Below, piece after piece: positions 52,009 through 60,337 of a stretch of 64,000 nt of DNA. A program made the position numbers and the translations under genes. Each line of letters starts with the position of its first letter. The stretch's first letter is position 1. The notes below the pieces were generated by a model, which did no database searches, had not been told where the DNA came from, and saw only the letters and a program-made list of their open reading frames with translations. Source of the stretch: XYD12-FULL-36-8 sp964391015 (lineage in GTDB: Bacteria > Bacteroidota > Ignavibacteria > Ignavibacteriales > Ignavibacteriaceae); NCBI GenBank assembly GCA_964391015.1, contig CAYMKU010000005.1, positions 62,001 through 126,000 of the forward strand, in the 5' to 3' direction.

Positions 52009-53502
52009 CTAATTAATTTCCCAAATCTTTCGCTCGCTTTCGTTTCCGCATCTGTCCACAGCTGAGATTGCAATTGCGGATATGTTTTTACCATCAAGTT
52101 TTTTAGATACTGAAAATGTACCTCCGGGAATTATTTCATAGCTCCAAAGACCGTCTGTTTTAGTGTAGAGAACAAACCATGTCGGCTTTTCTTCGCTGAC
52201 AGGTTCCCAATTTAATTTTAGCTCATTTCCAATTTTATCTGCGTTAACTATTGGAGAAGAAGGTGCCTCGCTATCTAGCCAAGGATATGCAGGAATAAGT
52301 GCTTGTGAATTAAATGGACCATTCCGCAATGCTATAAATATAATGCTGTCTTTAGACATTAATGATTTCATGCTAAATAACATTGTCCCGGGTGATTGTG
52401 GAATCATTCCTCTTGTAGTCATTATTTGATTTACAATTTCAAGGGACATTTCCTTCTTATTAATCTCTGGTCTAATAAATAATCCGGGCCACAGATTTCT
52501 TTTCTGCGAATTTTCAGATTCCCACCAATTAAGCAAAACAGGATAACTTAACTCGACCCTTGAGATTGGCCAATAAAGTTGTGGAGCAAAGTAGTCCAGC
52601 CATCCCATGTTCAGCCAAAGCTTAGCATCTGCATATAGGGTGGCATATTGATCGAAAGTTGTTCCGATGGACTCCGGATGATGCGGTCGGTAAACTCCGA
52701 ATGGACTAATTCCAAATTTTATATACGGCATTTCTTTTTTAATGCCATCATAAACTCGTTGAATGAACTTATTCACCGCATCGCGACGCCAATCATCGCG
52801 TGAAAGCTGTCCTCCGTTATTTAAATATGCTTGATACAAATCATCATCAGGAAAATCTTTACCGTCGTTATATTCGGGATAGGGATAAAAATAATCGTCG
52901 AAGTGAATTCCATCAACATCATATCGCTTCACAATATCCATCACAACTTTGAGTGAATGATCTTGCACTTCCTGCATTGTAGGAACCAACCAATAGTAGC
53001 CCTCGTTTCCAAGCTTTCTTACACATTGTGGTTTTGTTTTCACTATTGAGTTGGGAGAAGTTTCCCCGTGCATTGCGGGATGATTGGCTCGATAAGGATT
53101 TAACCACGCATGAAGCTCGATACCTCGTTTATGAGATTCGTTAATCCAAAACTCAAGCGGATCATAAAATGGATCGGGAGCTTTTCCCTGTTCGCCTGTG
53201 AGATAATATGACCAAGGTTCAAGATTAGAATTGTATAAAGCATCTGCTTGTGGGCGAATCTGAAGAACTACAGTATTCATATTCAATTCTTTTACTTTCT
53301 CCAGAATTGCTATTGCTTCCTTTTTTTGCACATCAACTTTTAAACCTGGTTTGGATGGCCAATCAATATTGGCTACGGTTGCAACCCAAACGGCTCGCAT
53401 TTCCCGCATTACGGTGGGGAAATTTTCAGGTTCAGCACCCGAAATAATTTCTGTTAAAAGAAATATAAATGATATGATAAAAAATATTTTATGAAATTTC
53501 AT
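52009..53502 (-). CDS. GHL10-type glycoside hydrolase family protein
   Basis: A 497-residue exported protein with a signal peptide (cleavage near ISGA). The domain of PF02638 (DUF187/GHL10) covers about 28-390: REMRAVWVATVANIDWPSK, MNTVVLQIRPQADALYNS, GIELHAWLNPYRAN, VDGIHFDDYFYPYP and GISPFGVYRPHHPE. This TIM-barrel group is predicted to hydrolyse glycans, with the Asp pair in HFDDYFY as a likely active site. The last 90 residues look like a fibronectin type III-like domain (APSSPIVNADKIGNELKLNW). GGAG precedes the start. It is divergent from a small membrane protein and convergent with a lipoprotein. Confidence 0.9.
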   Translation of the reverse strand: MKFHKIFFIISFIFLLTEIISGAEPENFPTVMREMRAVWVATVANIDWPSKPGLKVDVQKKEAIAILEKVKELNMNTVVLQIRPQADALYNSNLEPWSYYLTGEQGKAPDPFYDPLEFWINESHKRGIELHAWLNPYRANHPAMHGETSPNSIVKTKPQCVRKLGNEGYYWLVPTMQEVQDHSLKVVMDIVKRYDVDGIHFDDYFYPYPEYNDGKDFPDDDLYQAYLNNGGQLSRDDWRRDAVNKFIQRVYDGIKKEMPYIKFGISPFGVYRPHHPESIGTTFDQYATLYADAKLWLNMGWLDYFAPQLYWPISRVELSYPVLLNWWESENSQKRNLWPGLFIRPEINKKEMSLEIVNQIMTTRGMIPQSPGTMLFSMKSLMSKDSIIFIALRNGPFNSQALIPAYPWLDSEAPSSPIVNADKIGNELKLNWEPVSEEKPTWFVLYTKTDGLWSYEIIPGGTFSVSKKLDGKNISAIAISAVDRCGNESERKIWEIN

Positions 53503-53644
53503 GGGGGAATCTCCGCTTACATAAATTTTATAATCTATATATAAAAATTAGAATTAAAGTACATCACGTCAAAAATCAGAATACATCTCCCCAAAATATT
53601 TTTTAAGTTTGTAATGGCATTTCCTTGTCGAATAAAAAACATTC

Positions 53645-54010
53645 ATGGAATTCAAAATAATGGCGGATGTATCTACAAATCGTAAATATTTTCGAAAAAT
53701 TGTTTGTTGGACAGCACGATTCACAAGCTTATTAAGTGTTGTCGTACTTCTTTTATTCTTCATTGGGGAAAGTTTTAATCCCGCAAAGTTGACAGCAAAG
53801 GAATGGACACTTTTTTTCTTTTTTCCAATTGGTGTAATGGTTGGATTGCTCGTCGGCTGGAAGAAGGAATTAATTGGCGGTTTGATTTCTGTGCTTAGTT
53901 TAGTGCTTTTTTGTTTGATAGAATCCACAAATGGTGGTTTTCCTGGATTGGCATTTTTTGTATTCGCTTCGCCCGGGTTTTTATTTCTGGCTTCACATTT
54001 TATTACTTAA
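53645..54010 (+). CDS. small integral membrane protein
   Basis: A 121-residue protein with three or four hydrophobic helices (about 28-45, 58-75, 80-95 and 100-120). A methionine five codons in (MADVST) is also possible. The opposite strand has an open frame too, but it has no hydrophobic pattern, so I treat it as a shadow. The protein carries an Asn/Lys-containing loop (ESFNPAKLTAKEWTLFFFF) that recurs in small Bacteroidota membrane proteins of unknown role. It lies 43 bases before the GH3 gene. Confidence 0.65.
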   Translation: MEFKIMADVSTNRKYFRKIVCWTARFTSLLSVVVLLLFFIGESFNPAKLTAKEWTLFFFFPIGVMVGLLVGWKKELIGGLISVLSLVLFCLIESTNGGFPGLAFFVFASPGFLFLASHFIT

Positions 54011-54052
54011 AAACTGAAACAATCGAAAAATATTTGATCGGAAATTTCTTGA

Positions 54053-55435
54053 ATGAGAGTTAAACTTTTACTATTAACAATTTTCTATTTCTCGGCTTCC
54101 ATTTTTTCTCAATCTAACCTGAAAGAAAAAATTGCCCAAATGATGATGGTTGGTTTTTCTGGAACAACTGTTTCTGATTCATTGAGATTTGATATTCAAA
54201 ATAGAAAGCTTGGTGGGGTGGTTTTGTTTGGTGCTAACATTACAAATCCAAATCAGTTATTATCGCTTACAACCCAGCTTCAATCTGCTGGCGCAAATCA
54301 ATTGCTAATTGCAGTTGACCAAGAAGGAGGAAAAGTTGCAAGGTTAAATCAGACGACCGGATTTGCAGCTACAAACTCAGCATATAAATTAGGAACAATT
54401 CTAAATCTTGAAGACTCAACGCGTCAGACAGCTAAGATGATGGCAGAATGGCTAAACCAAACAGGAATAAATGTAAATCTCGCTCCTGTTGCTGATGTGA
54501 ATGTTAATCCTAACAGTCCGGCAATTGGGAAGTTGGACAGAAGTTTTTCAAAATATCCCGATATAGTAAGCAGCCATATATTTTGGTTCATTGATGAGTT
54601 TCATAAAAAAAATATAATTACAACTTTAAAACATTTTCCTGGGCATGGAAGCGCAGCGACTGATTCCCATCTTGGCTTTACAGACATTACTTTTACTTGG
54701 GCGGATTCAGAGTTAGTTCCATTCCAAGCAGCCATTGATCAGAACAAAGCCGACATGGTTATGATTGGACATCTTTTTAATGCTAATATTGATTCCGTTC
54801 ATCCCGCATCATTGTCATATGAAGCCATAACAAATCTGCTCCGAGATTCTCTGAACTTCAACGGAGCTGTGATAAGCGATGAACTTTTTATGAATGCCAT
54901 CTCAGCAAATTATACTCTAGAAGAAGCAGTCGAGTTATGCATTAAAGCAGGTACTGATATTTTACTTTTCAACAAGAGCATTTACAACAACAAATCTCTT
55001 GTTGGGTATTTAGTTGATGTGATTAATTCAAAGGTCAGCCAGGGAATAATTTCCGCAGCATTGATTGATTCGGCATTCAACAGAATTCAACGGCTGAAGC
55101 AAAGATTCATAACAAATGTTGGAATTGCTGAAGCAGAAATTCCCGAAGATTTCATTTTGTATCAGAATTATCCAAATCCGTTTAACCCGACAACTAAAAT
55201 ACGATATGTGGTCCCCTTAAACGTGAAAGGTGAAATGCAAAACGTGAGTTTGAAAGTATATGACATTCTTGGAAATGAGATTACTGCTTTAGTTGATGAG
55301 TACAAATTCCCCGGAATTTATGAAGTTGAATTTCAGTCAACGATCGGTGGTCTTCAATTAGCAAGCGGAATTTACTTTTACAGATTACAAATGGGTGCCT
55401 ATACTGAAACGAAAAAGATGATATTGCTGAGGTAG
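54053..55435 (+). CDS. glycoside hydrolase family 3 (NagZ-like), type IX-secreted
   Basis: A 460-residue secreted enzyme. A signal peptide (cleaved near FSQ, 18-20) leads a GH3 barrel: LIAVDQEGGKVARLN (85-99), the His/Asp-type acid-base motif KHFPGHG (193-199) and the nucleophile D276 in ISDELFM. These are marks of the beta-N-acetylglucosaminidase subgroup, which often trims peptidoglycan or chitin sugars. From about 372 comes a type IX sorting domain (NYPNPFNPTTKIRYVV through SGIYFYRL), so it is exported past the outer membrane rather than acting in cytoplasmic recycling, as NagZ does. Substrate is inferred. Confidence 0.93.
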   Translation: MRVKLLLLTIFYFSASIFSQSNLKEKIAQMMMVGFSGTTVSDSLRFDIQNRKLGGVVLFGANITNPNQLLSLTTQLQSAGANQLLIAVDQEGGKVARLNQTTGFAATNSAYKLGTILNLEDSTRQTAKMMAEWLNQTGINVNLAPVADVNVNPNSPAIGKLDRSFSKYPDIVSSHIFWFIDEFHKKNIITTLKHFPGHGSAATDSHLGFTDITFTWADSELVPFQAAIDQNKADMVMIGHLFNANIDSVHPASLSYEAITNLLRDSLNFNGAVISDELFMNAISANYTLEEAVELCIKAGTDILLFNKSIYNNKSLVGYLVDVINSKVSQGIISAALIDSAFNRIQRLKQRFITNVGIAEAEIPEDFILYQNYPNPFNPTTKIRYVVPLNVKGEMQNVSLKVYDILGNEITALVDEYKFPGIYEVEFQSTIGGLQLASGIYFYRLQMGAYTETKKMILLR

Positions 55436-55497
55436 ATTTAATATTACCCCAATAAGAATTATCTTTACTTAGTACATTTCTAACACACACAATAAAC

Positions 55498-56577
55498 ATG
55501 ATTATTATCCATCGCATAGACGACTTTCTTTCTGAGTTATTTCCTAAAATAAAGGGAATTACCCCAGATTTAGAATCCTTGAAAAATGAAATTATAGACT
55601 ATTACACCGAAGGACCTTACCGACCGCAGGTGGAAATTGAGAATGGAATAGTTACAATCAAGATTGATGAAGTAAAGATCGCAAATGAGAAACAAGACTT
55701 TGATAAAGTTGTTGCTCTTTGTGAAAAAGGGAAATATGATTTAGCTAAACCAATACTTAATAAGCTGATAAAGAACAATCCGGCAATTTCAGAGTATCAC
55801 AGAATATTAGGTCAAATTTTTTCTGATGAAGGTGATCAAGAAAAAGCAATTAATTATTTGGTGGATGCATTGAAATGGGATCCAAGAAACACTTATGCTT
55901 TGATAATGATGGGCAATATTTTTGCAAGATTTAAAGCTGATATTAAAACTGCAATGAAATATTATGATCAAGCATTGGCAGTTAATCCCAAAGATGGTAT
56001 CGCACTTAATAACATCGGAGCAAATTTATTACAGCTTGAAAAAACGGAAGAAGCTAAACGTTATTTCGAGTTGGCGTATGAGATAAATCCAAATTACCCC
56101 AATACGACTTATGCTTTTGGCCTGATTGCGAAAAACAACGATGATTATTTAATAGCATTTGATTATGGAATACAAAGCATTAAAAATGCAAAAACACATG
56201 AACCGATTCATAAACACGCTGTTGAACTTATTAACGAAAGTGTTATCGGATATACAAAAGTAAATAATGCTAAAGCACTTATAGAAAAATATCTTCAAAG
56301 AATTGAAAAGGAATCTCCTAAACAAATCCAAATTATTGAAGACAATTCAATTCCTACTGCAGCTAAACTTGAACTAGCTGAGAATCATCATAGGGATAAT
56401 CATTTGGTTAAATACAAAACTAATTATCCTTCGTATGAGCATCTTGTAATGCATGAACTTGTCCATCTGGATTACTTCCTTCAGGCACGATTATTGGAGG
56501 GGGGGGTAGAAATAAACTATTCATCACCTCCAACAAACACAAAGAACTTTTCATCCGTGATAACGAACAATCTCTAA
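55498..56577 (+). CDS. TPR protein with a HExxH motif, N-terminal part of a gene broken at a G run
   Basis: A 359-residue reading frame whose last 24 or so residues are out of frame. About residues 62-225 are four or so TPR repeats (PKDGIALNNIGANLLQLEK is the clearest). A zinc-peptidase-like motif HELVH lies at 319-323 (VMHELVHLDYFLQAR). Seven codons later a run of eight G (56499-56506) is followed by a switch of frame. The downstream frame continues the protein without a stop into the next entry. Restoring nine or six G gives one protein of about 660 residues. The frame has no signal peptide, so it is probably cytoplasmic. Either a sequence error or a phase-variable tract explains it. Confidence 0.75.
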   Translation: MIIIHRIDDFLSELFPKIKGITPDLESLKNEIIDYYTEGPYRPQVEIENGIVTIKIDEVKIANEKQDFDKVVALCEKGKYDLAKPILNKLIKNNPAISEYHRILGQIFSDEGDQEKAINYLVDALKWDPRNTYALIMMGNIFARFKADIKTAMKYYDQALAVNPKDGIALNNIGANLLQLEKTEEAKRYFELAYEINPNYPNTTYAFGLIAKNNDDYLIAFDYGIQSIKNAKTHEPIHKHAVELINESVIGYTKVNNAKALIEKYLQRIEKESPKQIQIIEDNSIPTAAKLELAENHHRDNHLVKYKTNYPSYEHLVMHELVHLDYFLQARLLEGGVEINYSSPPTNTKNFSSVITNNL

Positions 56578-56753
56578 AAAAACTTGAACAGCTTGACTAT
56601 TCAGATAAAGTAATTTCAAACTTTATCTCTTCCCTCTTCAACGGTTTATCACAGCAAATATTTAACGCTCCCATTGATCTTTTCATTGAAGAGTTTCTAT
56701 TCGTTGAGTTTCCCGAACTAAAGCCATACCAATTCTTATCGCTTACAAAGCTT

Positions 56754-57479
56754 TTGCAGGAAGGCATTACTGCTGTAACAAAGAAAGAAATTGTTGATTT
56801 AACACCAGCACAAACACTAAACGCAAGCAAGATAATGAATTTTGTAGCGGCTTTGCATTTCAATGATTTGTTCGGTATAGATTATACCCAAAACTACAAA
56901 GCGACCGCTTCACAAACTAAGATCGCACTTCAACTGTACAAGCAATTTTTAAATGTAAAAGATAAAAGAACACCTGCCCTCGAATACGATTTGGTTGAAG
57001 CTTGGGGAAAGGAATTAAACCTCGACAAATATTTTGAGCTTGTTGATGAAAATGAATACAGAGCAAGAACAAATCTTAATGCAATTGTAAAGGAAATTGA
57101 AGAAGATCCGTTTGGGCTGAACAAACCACTGCCTGCTGATGCACAAAAAGTACCATTAAGTTTTGAAAAAGAGCCAGCGGGACAGATGGCGGTTACAATG
57201 TACTGCCTTTCCGCCTTGCAACTGTTTGAGAAAATGACAAAAGAACAAATACGAGATGTGGGATTTGAAATTGCAATGCTCGGCACACAAGGCATTGATC
57301 CTAAAAACTCAGAGAAGCGGTACAACCTTGCATCAATTCCAGGTAAGCAGTTTAGCGGGCTGCAATTGCTTGCATATATGTATGTGGCGTGGCAGGATAT
57401 TGATCCTGCAGCTAATGTCAGTCTAGATTTTATAAAAGAATATGAAATAGCAAAAACAATGTTTCAATCTGGAAAATAA
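56754..57479 (+). CDS. C-terminal part of the same TPR/HExxH protein
   Basis: The nominal start is a TTG, but the same frame is open without a stop back to 56499, reading NKLFITSNKHKELFIRDNE and onward to DLFIEEFLFVEFPELKPYQF. No ATG and no ribosome site occur in that stretch, so this is the continuation of the preceding gene beyond the G run, not a separate gene. The IEE pair is a candidate third zinc ligand for HELVH, as in gluzincins. The rest is mostly helical and unrecognised. It ends 13 bases before the EVE-like gene. Confidence 0.7.
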   Translation: MQEGITAVTKKEIVDLTPAQTLNASKIMNFVAALHFNDLFGIDYTQNYKATASQTKIALQLYKQFLNVKDKRTPALEYDLVEAWGKELNLDKYFELVDENEYRARTNLNAIVKEIEEDPFGLNKPLPADAQKVPLSFEKEPAGQMAVTMYCLSALQLFEKMTKEQIRDVGFEIAMLGTQGIDPKNSEKRYNLASIPGKQFSGLQLLAYMYVAWQDIDPAANVSLDFIKEYEIAKTMFQSGK

Positions 57480-57492
57480 AAAGGAAAATCTA

Positions 57493-58755
57493 ATGAGTGT
57501 GAGAATATTACATTGTGGAACATCTTTAGTTAATTATTACCTCTGCTTAAATGAAAAAGTCGCTGGTTTTTTATTGCGGGGACAAAAACCAAATGATATT
57601 GTTTATTTTTCTGTTAAAGTCGGTGGGATTATCTATGTTGGGGCACGCGCCGTTTTGATTGAGGAAACAGATTTTAAACCCTGGCCAGATGCGGACAGAT
57701 ATAAAAGCACCTTTGCAATTAAGAATATTGAATTTTGCAAACCTTTTGACCTCGCAATATTAAGGAAAGTCGGAGGAGGACAATGGTATCTTAAGTATGT
57801 TCAGGTCGCGAAGAATATTGGGCAGGAGGATGCAATTAAATTGTTAGATAATACTTTTAAAAAAAATAAAGCAACAATTTTATATCAGTTCTCAGTAGTA
57901 CAAGAACCTATTGTTGACCAAACTGATGAGGAAGAAAGAGAAACCGAATCTGAAGTTAGCGATGATAATATAGATGATGTAATCAGAGAGATACCAGAAT
58001 TGAAAGTAACTATTTTGGCAACTTTTCAAACAATAAACTTCGTGAATGAATCTGATAGATTCCGTGGGATTGAAGTTTTAGTAAACGATTATTTTTATTC
58101 ACTTTTCCCACAATATAAGAAAGAAAGATCTTTACTTATTCCAGAGAATAGATTATTCAGAACAGCAGCACTAACTGGTGAAAACACTAAAGTAACAGGC
58201 ATTAGAGCAACACCTGATGCACTACTATTAGTATTTGATAAAAATTCCAAGAGACCTTTTCAAATTAATTTAATTGAATATGAATGCTATGGTGAGGGCA
58301 AAGTAAGAAACCAAGAGAAATCTAATTACTTCAATGGGCATATTATTCCTCAATTAATGCGATTTGCTTCTACATTTAGTATAGTTACAGAAAAACAAAT
58401 TAGAGAAGATACCATAGCTAGTTGGTCTGATAAAATAATTAATTACATTTTTGAGAATAATGAACTACAACACAAAGTCACTCACTGGGTTAAGGAATTA
58501 AATCCGGGTTTAAGTAATGAATTGATTGGCTTAAAGTTAAAGGAACTACTGACAGAAGCAATAAAATATAATTTGAAAATACTATTAATTATTGATGATC
58601 TTAGTATAGAACAAAAGGATACAATAACTAATGTAATAAAAGCGTTTAGGTTAGAAAATAATGAAAGCATCCAATTTACTGCCTATATTATTCGCTTAGA
58701 GCAAAGGATAAAAACTGTTGAAGAAAAGGCAGAGTATGCTTTATCAGTTCAGTAG
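57493..58755 (+). CDS. unknown protein, EVE/PUA-like N-terminus with a nuclease-like core
   Basis: A 420-residue soluble protein I do not recognise as a whole. Residues about 28-115 (GQKPNDIVYFSVKVGGIIYV, TDFKPWPDADRYKSTFAI, GGGQWYLKYVQVAKNI) resemble the EVE/PUA superfamily, whose members bind modified bases. An acidic linker (140-170) follows. About 185-300 resembles a PD-(D/E)XK fold: PD at 241-242, then IEYECYGEGK with E262, E264 and K270, and a helix QEKSNYFNGHIIPQLMRF. The C-terminal 110 residues are helical. The combination suggests a modification-dependent nuclease, but both assignments are by eye. It follows the TPR/HExxH gene by 13 bases. Confidence 0.75.
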   Translation: MSVRILHCGTSLVNYYLCLNEKVAGFLLRGQKPNDIVYFSVKVGGIIYVGARAVLIEETDFKPWPDADRYKSTFAIKNIEFCKPFDLAILRKVGGGQWYLKYVQVAKNIGQEDAIKLLDNTFKKNKATILYQFSVVQEPIVDQTDEEERETESEVSDDNIDDVIREIPELKVTILATFQTINFVNESDRFRGIEVLVNDYFYSLFPQYKKERSLLIPENRLFRTAALTGENTKVTGIRATPDALLLVFDKNSKRPFQINLIEYECYGEGKVRNQEKSNYFNGHIIPQLMRFASTFSIVTEKQIREDTIASWSDKIINYIFENNELQHKVTHWVKELNPGLSNELIGLKLKELLTEAIKYNLKILLIIDDLSIEQKDTITNVIKAFRLENNESIQFTAYIIRLEQRIKTVEEKAEYALSVQ

Positions 58756-58831
58756 TATCTGCCCTGGGAGATAATTCTACTCAATCCACGAAGAAATTTT
58801 ACTGGATCTATTGACCATTTTTTTTGGTTTT

Positions 58832-59839
58832 TCACTCGCCAATCCACTTCTCATAACATCTCTCTCCCCAGAATTTGTAATTCTTTCCCTCATATTCGGT
58901 ACCGGAGAGAATGCTTTGAATAAATCCATTTCTTTCCACTAAAACTGTGTGAAAAATTTCTGCATTAGGATTTTCTTTTAAGTGAAACTGTATTTTTCCA
59001 TCCAGCGAAGTGTAGCGGGTAAATGAAGTATCACTCTCATCTATAAATTTAAAATCCTTCTCCAATCTTTCTTTCATCATTTTACTTCTGTAGTAAGTTC
59101 CGCCGGTGGGACTTACGATGTTTTTCCCGTTAATTTTTACACTGCTATCATCATAAGCAATTATACTTAAATAATGTTCATTCGATTCATTCAGCCATTC
59201 AACCAGCTTATCTCCATGCTTAAGCGAGTCTTCATAACCATAGTTACTGTCTAGAAAAGTTATTCGTTCTACATCATCGGGGATTTTTTCGATACTATTT
59301 AGAAATCCAAAGATGAAACTTCCTCCTCCGCTGTGTCCGCTTAGTACGATCCTTACATTAAACGATTTAAATAAATTTGTTAGAGAATCTACCAACGACT
59401 TAATGACCAAATGGCTATTTCCCGTTTCTTTTCTCCACTTCGGCCAACTTTTATCATCCGTCATAAGATAAGCAACCACAATGTTTGCATCAGAATAATT
59501 TTCTCTCAAGAATCTTGTCTGTGCTCCAATATGCTGAATATCAAAATGCCAGTCATCTCCCGCCACAAGTTTTTTACCAATTGTCCACTCGATTGAATTG
59601 CCGTTTGGTAGAGCGTAAAGGATAAGCAAAGTTTTCTTTGTTGAATCAAACATTTGTTTTGAAGGTGCATTGATGTGAATACTAATACCAGGCTCAAACC
59701 TTAAGTTTAAGATTCGTTCGCCAAAGTGTTCGCTTTGGATAAATCTTTCAAAGACATTGGTGGTTGTCATTTCTTGAGAATATGTTATTGCGGTAACGAC
59801 AAGGAATATGAAAGAGAATATTGATTTTGTTAGGTTCAT
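58832..59839 (-). CDS. alpha/beta-hydrolase-like esterase, exported
   Basis: A 335-residue protein with a signal peptide (cleavage near TYSQ). The nucleophile elbow GHSGGGS with Ser170 sits in a hydrophobic strand (IVLSGHSGGG), and LLILYALPNG, NIVVAYL and FLDSNYGYE are the strands around it, as in alpha/beta hydrolases. A candidate Asp and a His near the end (IFHTVLVE) may complete the triad. It resembles bacterial esterases found next to secretion genes, but the substrate is unknown. It is divergent from the zinc-ribbon operon and has no recognisable partner on its strand. Confidence 0.82.
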   Translation of the reverse strand: MNLTKSIFSFIFLVVTAITYSQEMTTTNVFERFIQSEHFGERILNLRFEPGISIHINAPSKQMFDSTKKTLLILYALPNGNSIEWTIGKKLVAGDDWHFDIQHIGAQTRFLRENYSDANIVVAYLMTDDKSWPKWRKETGNSHLVIKSLVDSLTNLFKSFNVRIVLSGHSGGGSFIFGFLNSIEKIPDDVERITFLDSNYGYEDSLKHGDKLVEWLNESNEHYLSIIAYDDSSVKINGKNIVSPTGGTYYRSKMMKERLEKDFKFIDESDTSFTRYTSLDGKIQFHLKENPNAEIFHTVLVERNGFIQSILSGTEYEGKNYKFWGERCYEKWIGE

Positions 59840-59857
59840 AAATAATTCTTAATCACA

Positions 59858-59878
59858 TCACAATTTAAGAAATTGTGA
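59858..59878. promoter_or_regulatory. perfect 9-bp inverted repeat in the divergent promoter region
   Basis: TCACAATTT (59858-59866) and AAATTGTGA (59870-59878) pair perfectly around a 3-base centre, between the esterase gene (-) and the zinc-ribbon gene (+). The right arm overlaps the possible -33 TTG of the latter. This is the form of a dimeric repressor operator. Confidence 0.45.
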
Positions 59879-59905
59879 ATCTTATTTTATAATGAGCTAA
59901 ATTTC
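59873..59905 (+). promoter_or_regulatory. candidate promoter of the zinc-ribbon / LemA / M48 operon
   Basis: TTG (59873-59875), a 22-base spacer and TAAATTTC (59898-59905) fit the Bacteroidota promoter with one mismatch in the -7 element. It is 30 bases before the ATG at 59936, and the inverted repeat at 59858-59878 overlaps its -33 element. Confidence 0.35.
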
Positions 59906-59935
59906 GCTAAGTTTTCGGAAAAAATTCAGAACAAA

Positions 59936-60337
59936 ATGAAATGCCCAGTCTGCGATGAACTAATGATAGTTCTCGAACTTGATGAAATTGAAATTGATTA
60001 TTGCACAAGCTGTGAGGGAATTTGGCTTGATGGCGGTGAGTTGGAACTGTTGCTTGAAGAAGCATCTGGGAAAGGAGAATTATTGTCCTCATTCAAGGTA
60101 GATGGTAGTCCATCTGAAAAGAAGTATCGCTGTCCTATTTGTTCTAAAAAAATGGAAAAAGTCCTGGTTGGTCGAGAAACCAAAGTTCTGTTGGACAGGT
60201 GCAAAAATCATCATGGGCTTTGGTTCAACAAGGGTGAATTGTGCGAGGTGGTGAAACTCGGTAGCATAGATGAAGAAAATAAAATTTTAACTTTGTTCAA
60301 AGAAATTTTCAAACATAAACTTTCCGGAGGTTCATAA
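59936..60337 (+). CDS. zf-TFIIB-family double zinc-ribbon protein
   Basis: A 133-residue soluble protein with two zinc ribbons. The first has CPVC (residues 3-6) and CTSCEGIWLDGGELE near 23-37; the second has CPIC (about 65-68) and a variant CKNHHGLWFNKGELCE, in which histidines may replace a cysteine. This CxxC...CxxCxGxWLDxGEL form is the zf-TFIIB family of bacteria. Its role is unknown. Its stop overlaps the start of the lemA-family gene by one base, and the peptidase gene behind that also ends in a zinc ribbon, which suggests a joint function. Confidence 0.87.
   Translation: MKCPVCDELMIVLELDEIEIDYCTSCEGIWLDGGELELLLEEASGKGELLSSFKVDGSPSEKKYRCPICSKKMEKVLVGRETKVLLDRCKNHHGLWFNKGELCEVVKLGSIDEENKILTLFKEIFKHKLSGGS

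Noticed and set aside
53569..53928. A 119-residue open frame opposite the small membrane protein
   Set aside because: Its composition lacks fold-like patterns, whereas the plus strand encodes clear membrane helices.
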